From Cyclobacterium marinum DSM 745 (GTDB lineage Bacteria > Bacteroidota > Bacteroidia > Cytophagales > Cyclobacteriaceae), in assembly GCF_000222485.1 (NCBI RefSeq), contig NC_015914.1:4198001-4262000 (forward strand): a DNA stretch of 64,000 bases. Direction: 5' to 3'. The notes under the pieces were generated by a model. That model worked only from the letters and a program-made list of their open reading frames with translations. It did no database searches and was not told the origin of the DNA. Made by a program: the position numbers and the translations under genes. Shown in pieces: positions 1 through 10,277 of the stretch. Numbering within the stretch: position 1 is the first letter of the stretch; each line of letters opens with the position of its first letter.

Positions 1-1314
1 GCAATAAATGACAGGTGGAACAATTACTATCAGTTCTTGGCCCAATACAGAGAACTGGAAAAAGTATACAATGGGCTTTCAGAGCTCGATAAGCAAGATA
101 ATAGGATCTATATGATTACAGCTGCTACTTACCTCTATGACCATACCCAAAAGATAGTGGACCTTCATGGAGCCATTCCTTTTTCTGAAGCAGGAATGCT
201 AAGTACCAATGGTGGTGATTACAGCATGTCTTATCCAGGATATGATGAACCGGAAGCCATTTACACTAAAATGTTAGATGATTTGGCTGGTTTTGCTGAC
301 GAACTGAGAACAATGGATATCAACCCTGGAATCCTTACAGGCTTTCAGACCCAAGATTTAATCAATAGAGGGGATATCGATATGTGGTTAAAATATATCA
401 ATTCATTAAGGTTGCGAATGCTGAATAGGGTAAGTGCGGCTCCAAATTTTGCATCCAGAGCTGCGACAGAAATTAGGGAGATTTTATCTAATCCTACTAA
501 CTACCCCGTTGTGACAACCAATGATGAAAATATTACCTTTCGTATTTATCAATTGGGTACGCTGATAAGTGCAACAAGCTGGCAAGGTGGTTTGGAAGAT
601 TGGAATGGAAATGTTGCAGGGAAAGAAATCGTAGATCATATGCTTGATAATAATGATCCAAGATTGACATACGTTTTCGAGCCGGGTGAAGATGCAGAGG
701 GCGAGTATATGGGGCTTGATCCATTATTGAATGGTTCTGATCAAACAGACCTAATCGGTACGAATACACTTACGATCTATAACAGGTCTACCCTTAGTCG
801 AAACCAGTATTTTCCAGGTATGTTAATCAATGCTTCTCAGGTTCATTTGATTGCCTCAGAATTCTACCTCAAAGAGGGACAAGATGCCAATGCCATGATG
901 CATTATGAAACGGCTATTAAGGAGTCCATTGATTATTATGAAATGTTGAGAGGGATGACCAATACTACCATTTCACCTGATCCTGTGGTTCCATCAGAAG
1001 ATGATGTGATGGCGTATTTATCAGAAGATGAGATTAGCTGGAGTATGGCATCTTCTGAACTGGAAAAAATGAAATTGATCGCTAGACAAAGATGGTTACA
1101 TTATAATGTAGTGCAGCCTCATGAAAACTGGGCAGAAATCAGAAGGAACGACGTGTTGGGTCTTGAGTTTTGGGAAGATCAGTCAAATCAGCAATCCTTA
1201 CCGCCGAATAGATGGATTTACCCTGGGTCTGAGCAAACTTATAATACCGAAAATTATGAGAGGGTTCAGGCAGATGACGTGCTTTCCAGAGAACTTTTCT
1301 GGGATGTTGATTAA
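1..1314 (+). CDS. SusD/RagB-family nutrient-binding lipoprotein, 5' end missing
   Basis: The reading frame is open from base 1, so the N-terminus (signal peptide and lipobox) lies outside the window; about 437 residues are visible. SusD-like proteins sit on the outer-membrane surface and cap a SusC TonB transporter, binding the glycan before import. The region reading KIVDLHGAIPFSEAG is typical of the SusD-like_2 branch (RagB-type, PF12771 as I recall it), as are the helical stretch around MLINASQVHLIASEFYLKEG and the C-terminal RQRWLHYNVVQPHENWAEIRR. A SusC partner would be expected just upstream, off the window. The gene ends in front of a strong bidirectional hairpin and is followed by sulfatase and lyase genes, so it is probably the binding protein of a sulfated-polysaccharide locus. 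The exact glycan cannot be read from the sequence. Confidence 0.85.
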   Translation, partial: AINDRWNNYYQFLAQYRELEKVYNGLSELDKQDNRIYMITAATYLYDHTQKIVDLHGAIPFSEAGMLSTNGGDYSMSYPGYDEPEAIYTKMLDDLAGFADELRTMDINPGILTGFQTQDLINRGDIDMWLKYINSLRLRMLNRVSAAPNFASRAATEIREILSNPTNYPVVTTNDENITFRIYQLGTLISATSWQGGLEDWNGNVAGKEIVDHMLDNNDPRLTYVFEPGEDAEGEYMGLDPLLNGSDQTDLIGTNTLTIYNRSTLSRNQYFPGMLINASQVHLIASEFYLKEGQDANAMMHYETAIKESIDYYEMLRGMTNTTISPDPVVPSEDDVMAYLSEDEISWSMASSELEKMKLIARQRWLHYNVVQPHENWAEIRRNDVLGLEFWEDQSNQQSLPPNRWIYPGSEQTYNTENYERVQADDVLSRELFWDVD

Positions 1315-1354
1315 TTGTAAATAAATTAGAAGAGCAATGGTTATTAAAAATTTG

Positions 1355-1408
1355 CTCAATTTGATAAAAGGGGTGGCTGTTTAAGCCACCCCTTTTTATC
1401 AAATTGAG
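1355..1408. terminator. bidirectional intrinsic terminator between convergent genes
   Basis: A long, almost perfect inverted repeat of about 24 bp per arm with a 4-nt loop. The core is GGGGTGGCT / AGCCACCCC, flanked by A/T runs on both sides. It lies between the convergent SusD-like and sulfatase genes and can end transcripts from both directions. Confidence 0.85.
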
Positions 1409-1464
1409 TTCAAAATGATTTCCCTGTCTTGATATGCAATAGTACTGCTATTTCTAAGTGTATT

Positions 1465-2880
1465 TTAATTAGGGCTTGAAACTTCATTTTCCCAGAATTT
1501 TAAAGAACGGGTAAGGTTTTCGAATGTTTCAGGGTAGGCAGATTTCACATTTTTCTTTTCAGAAATATCCGTGGAAAGATCAAATAACAAACCATCTTTG
1601 TTTTTTTCATCAAATAAAATTTTCCAATTTCCTTTTCTTGCCGCTTTAGCTTCAGGTGTTTTCCAAAATACGGTTCTTTCAGGCATGTCTTTCTTTTGCG
1701 TGAGAACGTTCAGAAAGCTTGTTCCATCCAAGGCATGGTTTCCATTTTGATTTGGCATAGGGCTGCCAATTATTTCTAGAAGGGTAGGCAAGATGTCCAT
1801 ACTCATCAGGGGTGCATCAGAAATTACGTTTTCCGGTATTTTTTCCGGCCAATAGGCAATGGACGGAACTCTGTGTCCACCTTCATAGAGGTCTCCTTTC
1901 TCCCCTCTCAGAACGCCATTGGATCCCACTTTTGGCCAGGTGGAGCCATCGTAATTAAGGTATTGCCCATTGTCTGAGGTGAAAAATATAAGCGTGTTTT
2001 TATCTAGGCCTTCTGCTTCCAAATATTCAACTAGCCTTCCTACATTTTTGTCTAGGGATTCAATCATTTCCTTTAAAATTTCAGGTATATCCTTGGGCTG
2101 GTGAGGACCCAATTTACTGTGAGATCCGGGTTTATTGCTGGTAAAATCTTCTCCTTGTATCCGGGTTTGAAGATTTTCATCATCCGGTGATTGCCAAGGG
2201 AAATGAACCCCAAGATGGGCCAGGTATAGAAAGAATGGTTGCTTTTTATGTTGCTTGATAAAGTCTATCCCATTTGAAGTGATCACATCTGTGGTATACC
2301 CTTTTTGAAAAGCCAATTGGTCATTGTGCCACCAGTCCGGATAACCGTAGCGATCGATTTTAGTAAAATAATCACCACAGCCGGAGGTTAGGCCTTTAAA
2401 CGTATCAAATCCATACCGTGTAGGGTTGGCTTCAGGATGATTCCCTAAGTGCCACTTACCAAAAAAGGCGGTTGCATAGCCAGCATTTTTCAAATAGTCT
2501 GCGATGGTTTTGGGTTTAGCATGGCTATTACTGTTTATACCATTTACACTTCCAACTCCTGGTTTTTGCCAGTAACCCGGTAAGGGATCTTCTATACCTA
2601 CCCTTTGCTGGTAGCGTCCTGTTAACAATGCCGCACGTGTAGGTGAGCACATGGCGCCATTGCTGTGAAAATCCGTGAATAGCATTCCTTTTTGAGCCAA
2701 AAGGTTTAAGTGAGGAGTGTTGGCTTTTCCCCCATAATAACCACCTAGGTCTCCATAACCGATGTCATCAGCCAAAATGATGATGATATTGGGTGGAGCA
2801 GAATTTTGGGCATGAATAGAAAGAAAAGGAATGTGGAGGTTTAAAACAAAAATCAAGATATAAATTTGTATTTTTTTCAT
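1465..2880 (-). CDS. secreted S1-type sulfatase
   Basis: A 471-residue arylsulfatase-superfamily protein with a signal peptide (residues 1-25, ending SIHAQ). The family removes sulfate esters from carbohydrates after a maturase converts the active-site Cys to formylglycine. The metal-binding start IIIILADDIGYGD (about 32-44) is present. The formylglycine motif is MCSPTRAALLTGR with Cys78, followed by FFGKWHLG and the downstream metal motif FFTSDNGQY. It is transcribed divergently from the next sulfatase over a 169-bp shared upstream region. It likely acts in the periplasm on sulfated oligosaccharides imported by the SusCD pair. The substrate position (for example 2-, 3- or 6-sulfate) is not deducible here. 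Confidence 0.92.
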   Translation of the reverse strand: MKKIQIYILIFVLNLHIPFLSIHAQNSAPPNIIIILADDIGYGDLGGYYGGKANTPHLNLLAQKGMLFTDFHSNGAMCSPTRAALLTGRYQQRVGIEDPLPGYWQKPGVGSVNGINSNSHAKPKTIADYLKNAGYATAFFGKWHLGNHPEANPTRYGFDTFKGLTSGCGDYFTKIDRYGYPDWWHNDQLAFQKGYTTDVITSNGIDFIKQHKKQPFFLYLAHLGVHFPWQSPDDENLQTRIQGEDFTSNKPGSHSKLGPHQPKDIPEILKEMIESLDKNVGRLVEYLEAEGLDKNTLIFFTSDNGQYLNYDGSTWPKVGSNGVLRGEKGDLYEGGHRVPSIAYWPEKIPENVISDAPLMSMDILPTLLEIIGSPMPNQNGNHALDGTSFLNVLTQKKDMPERTVFWKTPEAKAARKGNWKILFDEKNKDGLLFDLSTDISEKKNVKSAYPETFENLTRSLKFWENEVSSPN

Positions 2881-3049
2881 TTTACAGAGGGTAAAATTTT
2901 AATTTTTGCTGTTCTGGCATATTATATCATACCGAATTTTTGATGTTTAGGCCATTGTCTATGCAATTGAAAATGCGAGACGAAGTATGGTTTTGATATA
3001 AATTTTCTATATTGGTTATTTATAAAATCTTAAAGAAACCAAACCATTT

Positions 3050-4606
3050 ATGAACTTAAAATTACCTGGTCAATTAACCTATATTTTTGGCATGTTGCTG
3101 CTATTGGCATCATGTGGCCCAAAAGAGATAAAAGAAGAAGAAAAAACTGAAAACCCCAATATCGTTATCATTTATATGGACGACCTCGGTTACGGGGACA
3201 TGAGTGCATATGATGCCGGGACATTGGAAACGCCAAACATGGATAAATTGGCAGAAGGTGGGGTGAAATTTACAGCCGGCTATGCTTCTTCTGCTACCTG
3301 TTCTCCCAGTAGATATGCCTTATTAACAGGAACCTATCCTTGGAGGAATAAAGATGCAAAAATATTGCCCGGAACTGCCCCTTTATTAATAGGAACAGAT
3401 GAAATGACCATACCCAAGATGCTAAAAAGTCAGGGGTATGCCACTGCAGTCGTGGGTAAATGGCACCTAGGCTTGGGAGATGGTACTGTTAACTGGAATG
3501 AAAAGGTAAGCCCCGGCCCTAATGAGGTAGGTTTTGATTATTCCTATATAATGGCTGCTACGCAAGATAGGGTGCCTACAGTTTACCTAGAAGACGGAAT
3601 GGTCCAAGGCTTGGACCCTAATGACCCTATTGAAGTGAGTTATGACAAAAACTTTGAAGGAGAACCAACCGGTAAGGATAATCCGGAAATGCTCAAAATG
3701 AAATGGCACCATGGACATAACAATAGCATTGTCAATGGTATTCCTAGAATAGGCTTTATGAAAGGTGGTAAAAAGGCACAATGGGTAGATGAAGACATGG
3801 CGGATCATTTCCTTGAGAAAGCCAAAGCATATGTTAAAAAAGACAGGGATGAACCTTTCTTTTTATACTATGCTCTTCAGCAACCTCATGTTCCCAGGAC
3901 GCCGCATCCAAGGTTTGAAGGTAAATCAGGTATGGGGCCAAGAGGAGATGTAATCCTTGAAGCAGACTGGTGCATTGGTGAATTTATAAAAACCCTGGAA
4001 GAAGAAGGTCTTTTGGAAAATACACTGATAATTTTTTCCAGTGACAATGGACCGGTTTTGAATGATGGATACTATGATGATGCAGAGGAACTGGTTGGAG
4101 ATCATACACCTGCTGGTCCGCTCAGAGGTGGAAAATACAGTTTGTTTGAAGCAGGAACAAGGGTGCCATTTATAAGTTATTGGAAAGGAAAAGCTCTACC
4201 GGGAACTACGGATGCTATGGTTAGTCAAATTGATATTTTTAACTCATTGGCCGCTATTTCAGGAAGTCAGGAAAGGACTAAAGATGGCAAGGATTTTTCT
4301 CAATTGTTCTTAGGAAGTGATGGCGAAGGAAGAGATGCCCTAGTACTTGAAGCCACTACCCGCACCGCTTATAGAAAAGGAGATTGGGTATTGATTCCTC
4401 CCTATAAAGGCCCTGCTGTAAATAAATTTGTGAATATTGAAATGGGGAATGACTCTGATTTTCAATTGTATGATTTAAGTACTGATTTGGAACAGCAAAA
4501 TAACCTTGCAGAAGAAAATCCTGAAAAATTGAAAGAATTGTTGGAAGAGTTTATTGCCATCAGAGGTGAAGACTTTGTGGATACCAAAGGACTTGAGTTG
4601 AAGTGA
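3050..4606 (+). CDS. lipoprotein S1-type sulfatase
   Basis: A 518-residue sulfatase with a lipoprotein signal (LLLLASCG, lipid Cys22), then an acidic/lysine-rich linker. The catalytic start is NIVIIYMDDLGYGD, and the formylglycine motif is TCSPSRYALLTG with Cys84. GKWHLG and IIFSSDNGP complete the metal and sulfate site. It opens a plus-strand run that continues through the DUF1593 and heparinase-like genes (gaps of 49 and 122 bp) to the symporter, so these are probably one operon or regulon. The lipid anchor suggests attachment to a membrane, unlike the soluble divergent sulfatase. Confidence 0.92.
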   Translation: MNLKLPGQLTYIFGMLLLLASCGPKEIKEEEKTENPNIVIIYMDDLGYGDMSAYDAGTLETPNMDKLAEGGVKFTAGYASSATCSPSRYALLTGTYPWRNKDAKILPGTAPLLIGTDEMTIPKMLKSQGYATAVVGKWHLGLGDGTVNWNEKVSPGPNEVGFDYSYIMAATQDRVPTVYLEDGMVQGLDPNDPIEVSYDKNFEGEPTGKDNPEMLKMKWHHGHNNSIVNGIPRIGFMKGGKKAQWVDEDMADHFLEKAKAYVKKDRDEPFFLYYALQQPHVPRTPHPRFEGKSGMGPRGDVILEADWCIGEFIKTLEEEGLLENTLIIFSSDNGPVLNDGYYDDAEELVGDHTPAGPLRGGKYSLFEAGTRVPFISYWKGKALPGTTDAMVSQIDIFNSLAAISGSQERTKDGKDFSQLFLGSDGEGRDALVLEATTRTAYRKGDWVLIPPYKGPAVNKFVNIEMGNDSDFQLYDLSTDLEQQNNLAEENPEKLKELLEEFIAIRGEDFVDTKGLELK

Positions 4607-4655
4607 TCTTGAATGATTCCAAGATTTTGTTCTTAAGCACCAAAAAAATGACCAG

Positions 4656-6008
4656 ATGCTAAAATTTATATCCATTTCTTTACCCATTATAGTATTTTGT
4701 TGGTTAGTGCCGGTACTGCTTCAGGCACAGGAAAAACCGCAAGTGATAGTACTTACTGATATTGGGGGAGATACAGATGATGAACAAAGCTTGGTTAGGT
4801 TTTTATATTATGCAGACCAGTTTGACATTAAAGCTATATGTGCTACAAGTCGATTGGGGCATGGTCAGGACATCAAACCGGAAATTATTCAGCGCCAATT
4901 GGCAGCATATGGGGAAATATACCCCAACCTTATCCTGCATAAGAAGGATTTTCCTCACCCTGATATGCTTACAAAATTGATCAAATCGGGTAATGGTAAC
5001 TCAGAGGCTTTTGGAGAAGGCTACGATTCCGAGGCCTCTGAGGCCATTATTAAAATTGTAGATAAGAGTAAAGCAATGGTCCATATTCCGGTATGGGGTG
5101 GACTGAGGGAATTGGCTCAGGCTCTCTGGAAAGTAAACAATACCCGTGGTAAAGAAGAACTTGATGAATTTTGCAGAAAAATTCAAGTCCATGCAATTGG
5201 TGATCAGGATGGTCATAGAAATTACCTTTTAAAAAATTTTAAAGCTTTAAGATTTATTGCCAATGGCTACGCTTGGAATGGTTTTACCGGAATTAGAGAA
5301 CTATCTGCCTTTAGGGGCATGTACATGACCGGTAACCAGCAAATGCAGGATGCACACTGGGTGAAAAATAATATTCACGGCAATGGACCATTAAGTGATT
5401 GCTACCAGCTAAACGGTCATGGAACTGACGGTATGAAAGAAGGAGATAGTCCCTCATTCCTTGGCTTGATTGGCAATGGTTTGAATGTTCCGGACCATCC
5501 TGAATGGGGAGGTTGGGGAGGTCGATACAGGTTGTTGTTTAACCAACTGTACATCGATGCACCTGATTTTATGGAAGGGACATTGAATGAAAGACATGGG
5601 GTGGCCCGGTGGAGAACAGCTTTTCAGTCGGACTTTATGGCTAGGGTTAAATGGGGCGTACTGACCTATGAAGAGGCCAACCACAATCCTGTAATTAATG
5701 TAAATGGACATAAGTCGAATGCACCTTTATTCCTGAAAGTTCAACCAGGAAAGGAATTGGAGCTGGATGCCTCCGCAAGTACAGACCCTGATGGGGATTC
5801 ATTAACCTACAAATGGTGGGTTTACAATGAAATTTTTCAGCCTGTAAATCCTGTCGAGTTTAAAGCTTCTTCAGAAGAATCTAAAATTAAGATCGAGATT
5901 CCTCCTCTGCCTCCGGGAAAAGAATTGCACCTTATTTTAGAAGTTATGGATAGTGGTTTACCTTCAATGGTGGGTTATAAACGGGTCATTATTACGGCTG
6001 CAATTTGA
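4656..6008 (+). CDS. DUF1593 nucleoside-hydrolase-like secreted protein
   Basis: A 450-residue secreted protein (signal peptide about 1-24, ending LLQAQ). Residues about 28-330 form a DUF1593 domain related to inosine-uridine nucleoside hydrolases. VIVLTDIGGDTDDEQSLVR carries the Asp cluster that binds calcium in that superfamily. A C-terminal immunoglobulin-like domain (about 350-450, SASTDPDGDSLTYKWWVYN) follows. Proteins of this build occur in polysaccharide-degrading loci of marine bacteria and have been called cellulose-binding, but their reaction is not settled. Position between a sulfatase and a lyase-like gene suggests it cleaves a glycosidic bond of the same glycan; that is inference. 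Confidence 0.85.
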   Translation: MLKFISISLPIIVFCWLVPVLLQAQEKPQVIVLTDIGGDTDDEQSLVRFLYYADQFDIKAICATSRLGHGQDIKPEIIQRQLAAYGEIYPNLILHKKDFPHPDMLTKLIKSGNGNSEAFGEGYDSEASEAIIKIVDKSKAMVHIPVWGGLRELAQALWKVNNTRGKEELDEFCRKIQVHAIGDQDGHRNYLLKNFKALRFIANGYAWNGFTGIRELSAFRGMYMTGNQQMQDAHWVKNNIHGNGPLSDCYQLNGHGTDGMKEGDSPSFLGLIGNGLNVPDHPEWGGWGGRYRLLFNQLYIDAPDFMEGTLNERHGVARWRTAFQSDFMARVKWGVLTYEEANHNPVINVNGHKSNAPLFLKVQPGKELELDASASTDPDGDSLTYKWWVYNEIFQPVNPVEFKASSEESKIKIEIPPLPPGKELHLILEVMDSGLPSMVGYKRVIITAAI

Positions 6009-6130
6009 ATTTATTCTACCAACCTTTAATGGATAAGGAGGGATAATCGAAACACCTAATTTTGTGAAATAAGTCAAAAAATGCAGGAACTTGGCCTTCT
6101 GCAGATATAAAAAATTATAAGCCCAAATCT

Positions 6131-8116
6131 ATGCCTATTGCTATGCCATCAATTATTCGTAAAATTTTATTGCTATTACTTTGCAGCGGTATAGTATTTT
6201 CGGTCTATTCTCAGGAAAATAGAAACTTGTTGACCAATGCTTTGAACAGAAAACAAGTAGCGGATAATTTAAATAGCACCAAACAATGGGTCAATTTTCC
6301 AGCTTACGAAGACAGAGATGCATGGAATCAAATTTCTGAAGAAGTACGAAAAGCCATAATAAATGAGGGAGAGGCCTACTTGGATTACAATTGGCCAATT
6401 GTCAAGGCCAGCATGTACCTTGAGTTTACACGTACTGGTGACAGAACTAAAGACGCTGCCGTAAACAGTGCCAGGAAGAAGGCCCTTCAAGCGTTGATGA
6501 TGGCCGAGCTAGTGGAGGGGAATGGTAGGTTTTTGGATGATTTGATCAATGGAGTTTTTGCTTTTTGCGAACAAACTTATTGGGGTGCCTCAGCACATTT
6601 TTACTTGTATGGATTTGAAGGAAGTATTGCTAAACCTACCACCATTTTGCCTGATATTGATGACCCAATTATAGATTTGATGGTTGGAGATATTGCAAAT
6701 GATTTGGCTTGGACCTTGTATTACTTCCAAAATGCTTTTGATGGCATCAGCCCTGTAATAAGCAGAAGGCTTTCCTCAGAATTAAAGAAAAAAGTGTTGC
6801 AGCCTTTTTATGAGCGAAATGATTTTTGGTGGATTACTGGCTGGGGAGAAGGACGGGTGAACAACTGGACCCCTTGGTGCAATTTTAATGTGCTTACCGT
6901 ATTGTTACTAGTAGAAGATGATCCGATTAAAAAACAGGATGCGGTTTATAAATCCATGCAATCGGTGGATCTATTTATTAATTCTTATCCTGATGATGGA
7001 AGTTGTAGTGAAGGCCCTGCTTATTGGGCACATGCCGGTGGCAAAATGTTTGACTACCTGGAGTTATTGGACAAGGCTTTAGGAGGGAAAGTAGCTTCTA
7101 TTTTTGATCATCCACTAATAGGGAATATGGGAAAATACATCTATAGGTCTCATATTAATGATGGAAGTTATTATATCAATTTTGCTGATGCGCCTTTAAA
7201 AATCAAGCATGACCCCGGAAGAATATTCAGGTATGGAAAAAAAATAAATGACCCTGTTATGGAGAAATTTTCCGCCTATTTGGCAAATAAAAGAAGTGAA
7301 GAGGATCTAATAACTTCTGGATCAATAGTGGATAGGATTGGGAATGTATTTTTGCTAGGGGCTTTGAAAGAATTGCCTTCAGAAGCTCCTCAGGTTAAAG
7401 ATTTCTATTTTCCTGACTGGGATGTGGTGATTGCCAGGGAAGAAACGAATGCCAAAGGCTTTTATTTTACAGCAAAAGGAGGAGATAATAACGAACACCA
7501 TAATCACAATGATGTGGGTTCTTTTATGCTTTATTATGATGGGAAACCTGTATTTATGGATGTGGGAGTGGGTACTTATACCAGGCAAACCTTCAGTCCT
7601 GAGCGGTATTCCATATGGACCATGCAATCCAATTACCACAATCTACCACTTATTAATGGGGTGGCACAAAAGGCAGGTGGGGAATTTAAAGCCACAGGAT
7701 CGAATTATCATCTTAAGAATAATCAGGTCTGTTTTCAGACAGATATTGCCGCTGCTTATCCTAAGGAAGCAGCAGTGAAAAGCTGGGAAAGGTCCTTTGA
7801 ATTTAGGAGAGAAGATGGTTTAATCATTACAGAACATTTTCAATTGGAAAAAAATAAAAATTCAACCAGCTTTCATTTTATGAGTGCATTGCCTGTTGCC
7901 TTAAAATCTCCCGGCTTACTAGAAATTTCAGGAGAAGGATTTACAATAAATACTAGCTTTGACCGAAGTAAACTTGATGTTTCAATTGAGAGTATTCCCA
8001 TCAAGGACCCTAAGTTAATTTCTAATCATGGCGAGCAATTGTATAGAATTGCTTTTAAATGGAAGGAAGACAGACTAAATGGGGATATTAGGTTCTCAAT
8101 TAGTGCAAAAAACTAG
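6131..8116 (+). CDS. heparinase II/III-like polysaccharide lyase
   Basis: A 661-residue secreted protein with an N-terminal signal peptide (about 1-27; Met1 and Met5 are both possible starts). The middle is an alpha-helical toroid rich in Trp and Tyr (NWTPWCNFN, EGPAYWAHAGG). The C-terminal half is a beta-sandwich with the heparinase II/III signature GGDNNEHHNHNDVGSF at about 455-470, whose His/Asn residues are typical of the active site. Family members cleave uronic-acid-containing polysaccharides by beta-elimination. With three sulfatases around it, the likely substrate is a sulfated uronate-containing glycan, of algal or glycosaminoglycan type. The exact PL family cannot be fixed by eye. 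Confidence 0.85.
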   Translation: MPIAMPSIIRKILLLLLCSGIVFSVYSQENRNLLTNALNRKQVADNLNSTKQWVNFPAYEDRDAWNQISEEVRKAIINEGEAYLDYNWPIVKASMYLEFTRTGDRTKDAAVNSARKKALQALMMAELVEGNGRFLDDLINGVFAFCEQTYWGASAHFYLYGFEGSIAKPTTILPDIDDPIIDLMVGDIANDLAWTLYYFQNAFDGISPVISRRLSSELKKKVLQPFYERNDFWWITGWGEGRVNNWTPWCNFNVLTVLLLVEDDPIKKQDAVYKSMQSVDLFINSYPDDGSCSEGPAYWAHAGGKMFDYLELLDKALGGKVASIFDHPLIGNMGKYIYRSHINDGSYYINFADAPLKIKHDPGRIFRYGKKINDPVMEKFSAYLANKRSEEDLITSGSIVDRIGNVFLLGALKELPSEAPQVKDFYFPDWDVVIAREETNAKGFYFTAKGGDNNEHHNHNDVGSFMLYYDGKPVFMDVGVGTYTRQTFSPERYSIWTMQSNYHNLPLINGVAQKAGGEFKATGSNYHLKNNQVCFQTDIAAAYPKEAAVKSWERSFEFRREDGLIITEHFQLEKNKNSTSFHFMSALPVALKSPGLLEISGEGFTINTSFDRSKLDVSIESIPIKDPKLISNHGEQLYRIAFKWKEDRLNGDIRFSISAKN

Positions 8117-8324
8117 GCGGAAACCTGAATTGCCCATGATTTTGTAACATGATAAACGAGTGCAAAGGGAAGGATGATGAATCAAACAATGGATTACTTT
8201 TTCGTTTTGCGCAAGCAACGGTTTATCCGGTCATCCTTAAAATAAGGGCAATAACATAATTTTAACCCTTATTTCAGTAATTAAGTGATTTTTTCAATTA
8301 GATTGTATCTTTATAAATTGATCA

Positions 8325-10205
8325 ATGAAAAATATTACCTATCTCTTCCTACTTTTGAATTGTATGGCTTGTAATAATAGTCATAAAGAGGTGAGACAGC
8401 CAAATATTCTCTGGATATCTCATGAAGATCTTGGGCCGATATATGGCGCCTATGGAGACGATTATGCCAATACCCCTATTTTGGACCAATTGGCAGAAAA
8501 AAGTATAAGGTTTACCCAGGTGTTTTCAAATGCGCCCATCTGTGCCCCTGCACGCTCCACCTTAATCACGGGTATATATGCGAGCTCTCTCGGTACCCAG
8601 CACCTAAGGTCTGATATACCGGTTCCTGAACAAATGAAAATATTGCCGGAAGTTATGCGAGAGGCAGGGTATTATACGAGCAATAATGTAAAAACGGATT
8701 ATAATTTTAGCTATGAAGGTAGGTGGGATGAGAGCAGTAAAGAGGCACACTGGAGAAATAGGCCGGATGGTAAGCCTTTTTTTAGTGTCTTCAATTTTAT
8801 GATTACCCACGAAGGACCTACAAATGCTTTACGCCCATCAGATACCTCAGGTCTTAAAAATTTCCATGATCCAAAAAAAGCTAATCTCCCACCTCATTTA
8901 CCGGACAGTCCAAAAATGCGCGAAATATGGGCACATATGTATGATTTGCTTTCTGTATTTGATCAGCAAGTAGGGGAGTTATTAGGTCAATTGGAGGAAG
9001 ATGGTTTACTGGAAGAGACAATTGTTTTCGTTTTTTCTGATCATGGACATGGCCTACCGGGGCACAAACGTTGGCTTGACAATGCCGGTTTACAAGTCCC
9101 CTTTCTCTTGCATGTTCCGGAAAAATACAAAAACTTGGTAGGGAATATCGCTGCTCCGGAATCGGATAGATTGGTAAGCTTTGTAGATTTTGCACCTACG
9201 ACCCTTGCGCTAGCAGGAGTTTCTGTTCCTGAAATAATGGAAGGGGTAAACTTCTTGGCAGAAGAAGAAAGAAAATATGTTTTTGGCTACAGGGACAGGG
9301 CAGATGATGTTTATGAGGTGTCAAGGTCAGTATTTGATGGAAGGCATCTTTATATCCGCCATTTTATGCCCCACTTGCCTTATTACCAGAATGCTTTAAT
9401 CTTTAACAAAGGAGGGAGTTATGCGGAAATAAACAGGTTGCGGGAGGTAGGAGACCTTCCTGAAGCAACCAGAAAAATGTTCACTCCCAAGCCCGTTGAG
9501 ATTTTGTATGACCTGAAGACAGACCCCTTAGAGCAGCATAACCTTGCAAATGATCCTAAATTTAAAAATAAAATAGCAGAATTGGCCGATAAGCTAGATG
9601 GATGGATGATAGAAAACCGAGATACCGGATTACTTTCTGAAGGCTTAATGATACAACAGGCATCAGTAAATAATGCCAGTGTTTATGAGGTCAGTAGGGC
9701 CTATCCGGAAGCTGATTTCAAAGTAATTTTGAATGTGGCCAAAATGGTTGGTAAAATAAAAGATGTGTCCCAAGTAATGCCTTATTTGGAAAGTGAAATT
9801 GATGCTGTACGGTTTTGGGGTTTGGTAGGAATAGATGCTTATGAAGGTGAAATTGATGCAATTTTCAGCCAACTTTATGGTATGTTGTCTGATGAAGCCC
9901 CGGCCGTTGCCATCAAGGCGGCCGAAATTCTGATCAAACGAGAGGAAAATAAGCTTGCTTATAAAGTGTTAGGTGAAATGCTCTTATTAGCCGATGAAGT
10001 TCAAGTCTTACAAGCAGCCATTAGTGTCCGACAATTAGGAGCCAAAGCGAATCCTTTAATCCCATTAATTAAGGAAGAAGTATTTCCCAAGTATTCAGGC
10101 GATATTTGGGGAAGGTATAGAAGTTGGAGTTATCCCATGTTTATAGGCATGGCTTTGGATCAGGCCCAGATTAATTGTGGGCTGGATATCCCCGTTAAAA
10201 AATAG
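8325..10205 (+). CDS. sulfatase with C-terminal HEAT-like region
   Basis: A 626-residue sulfatase with a probable lipoprotein signal (LLLNCMAC, lipid Cys probably Cys16; the lipobox is weak). The formylglycine motif is ICAPARSTLITG with Cys73, and the later metal motif is FVFSDHGHG. The usual DD pair at the start of the domain reads SHED (residues 32-35), so one metal-site Asp is Glu. Residues from about 455 onward are no longer sulfatase: they form helical repeats such as VMPYLESEIDAVRFWGLVG, resembling HEAT repeats. The sulfatase at 55834 has the same architecture and the same SxED start, so the two are paralogues. It is followed by the symporter after 72 bp. Confidence 0.9.
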   Translation: MKNITYLFLLLNCMACNNSHKEVRQPNILWISHEDLGPIYGAYGDDYANTPILDQLAEKSIRFTQVFSNAPICAPARSTLITGIYASSLGTQHLRSDIPVPEQMKILPEVMREAGYYTSNNVKTDYNFSYEGRWDESSKEAHWRNRPDGKPFFSVFNFMITHEGPTNALRPSDTSGLKNFHDPKKANLPPHLPDSPKMREIWAHMYDLLSVFDQQVGELLGQLEEDGLLEETIVFVFSDHGHGLPGHKRWLDNAGLQVPFLLHVPEKYKNLVGNIAAPESDRLVSFVDFAPTTLALAGVSVPEIMEGVNFLAEEERKYVFGYRDRADDVYEVSRSVFDGRHLYIRHFMPHLPYYQNALIFNKGGSYAEINRLREVGDLPEATRKMFTPKPVEILYDLKTDPLEQHNLANDPKFKNKIAELADKLDGWMIENRDTGLLSEGLMIQQASVNNASVYEVSRAYPEADFKVILNVAKMVGKIKDVSQVMPYLESEIDAVRFWGLVGIDAYEGEIDAIFSQLYGMLSDEAPAVAIKAAEILIKREENKLAYKVLGEMLLLADEVQVLQAAISVRQLGAKANPLIPLIKEEVFPKYSGDIWGRYRSWSYPMFIGMALDQAQINCGLDIPVKK

Positions 10206-10277
10206 ATATTGTATGAACCCAAAATCAAACCCAAAATCATTTCATTGAAAATTAATCCCCACTCACAAATTTAAATT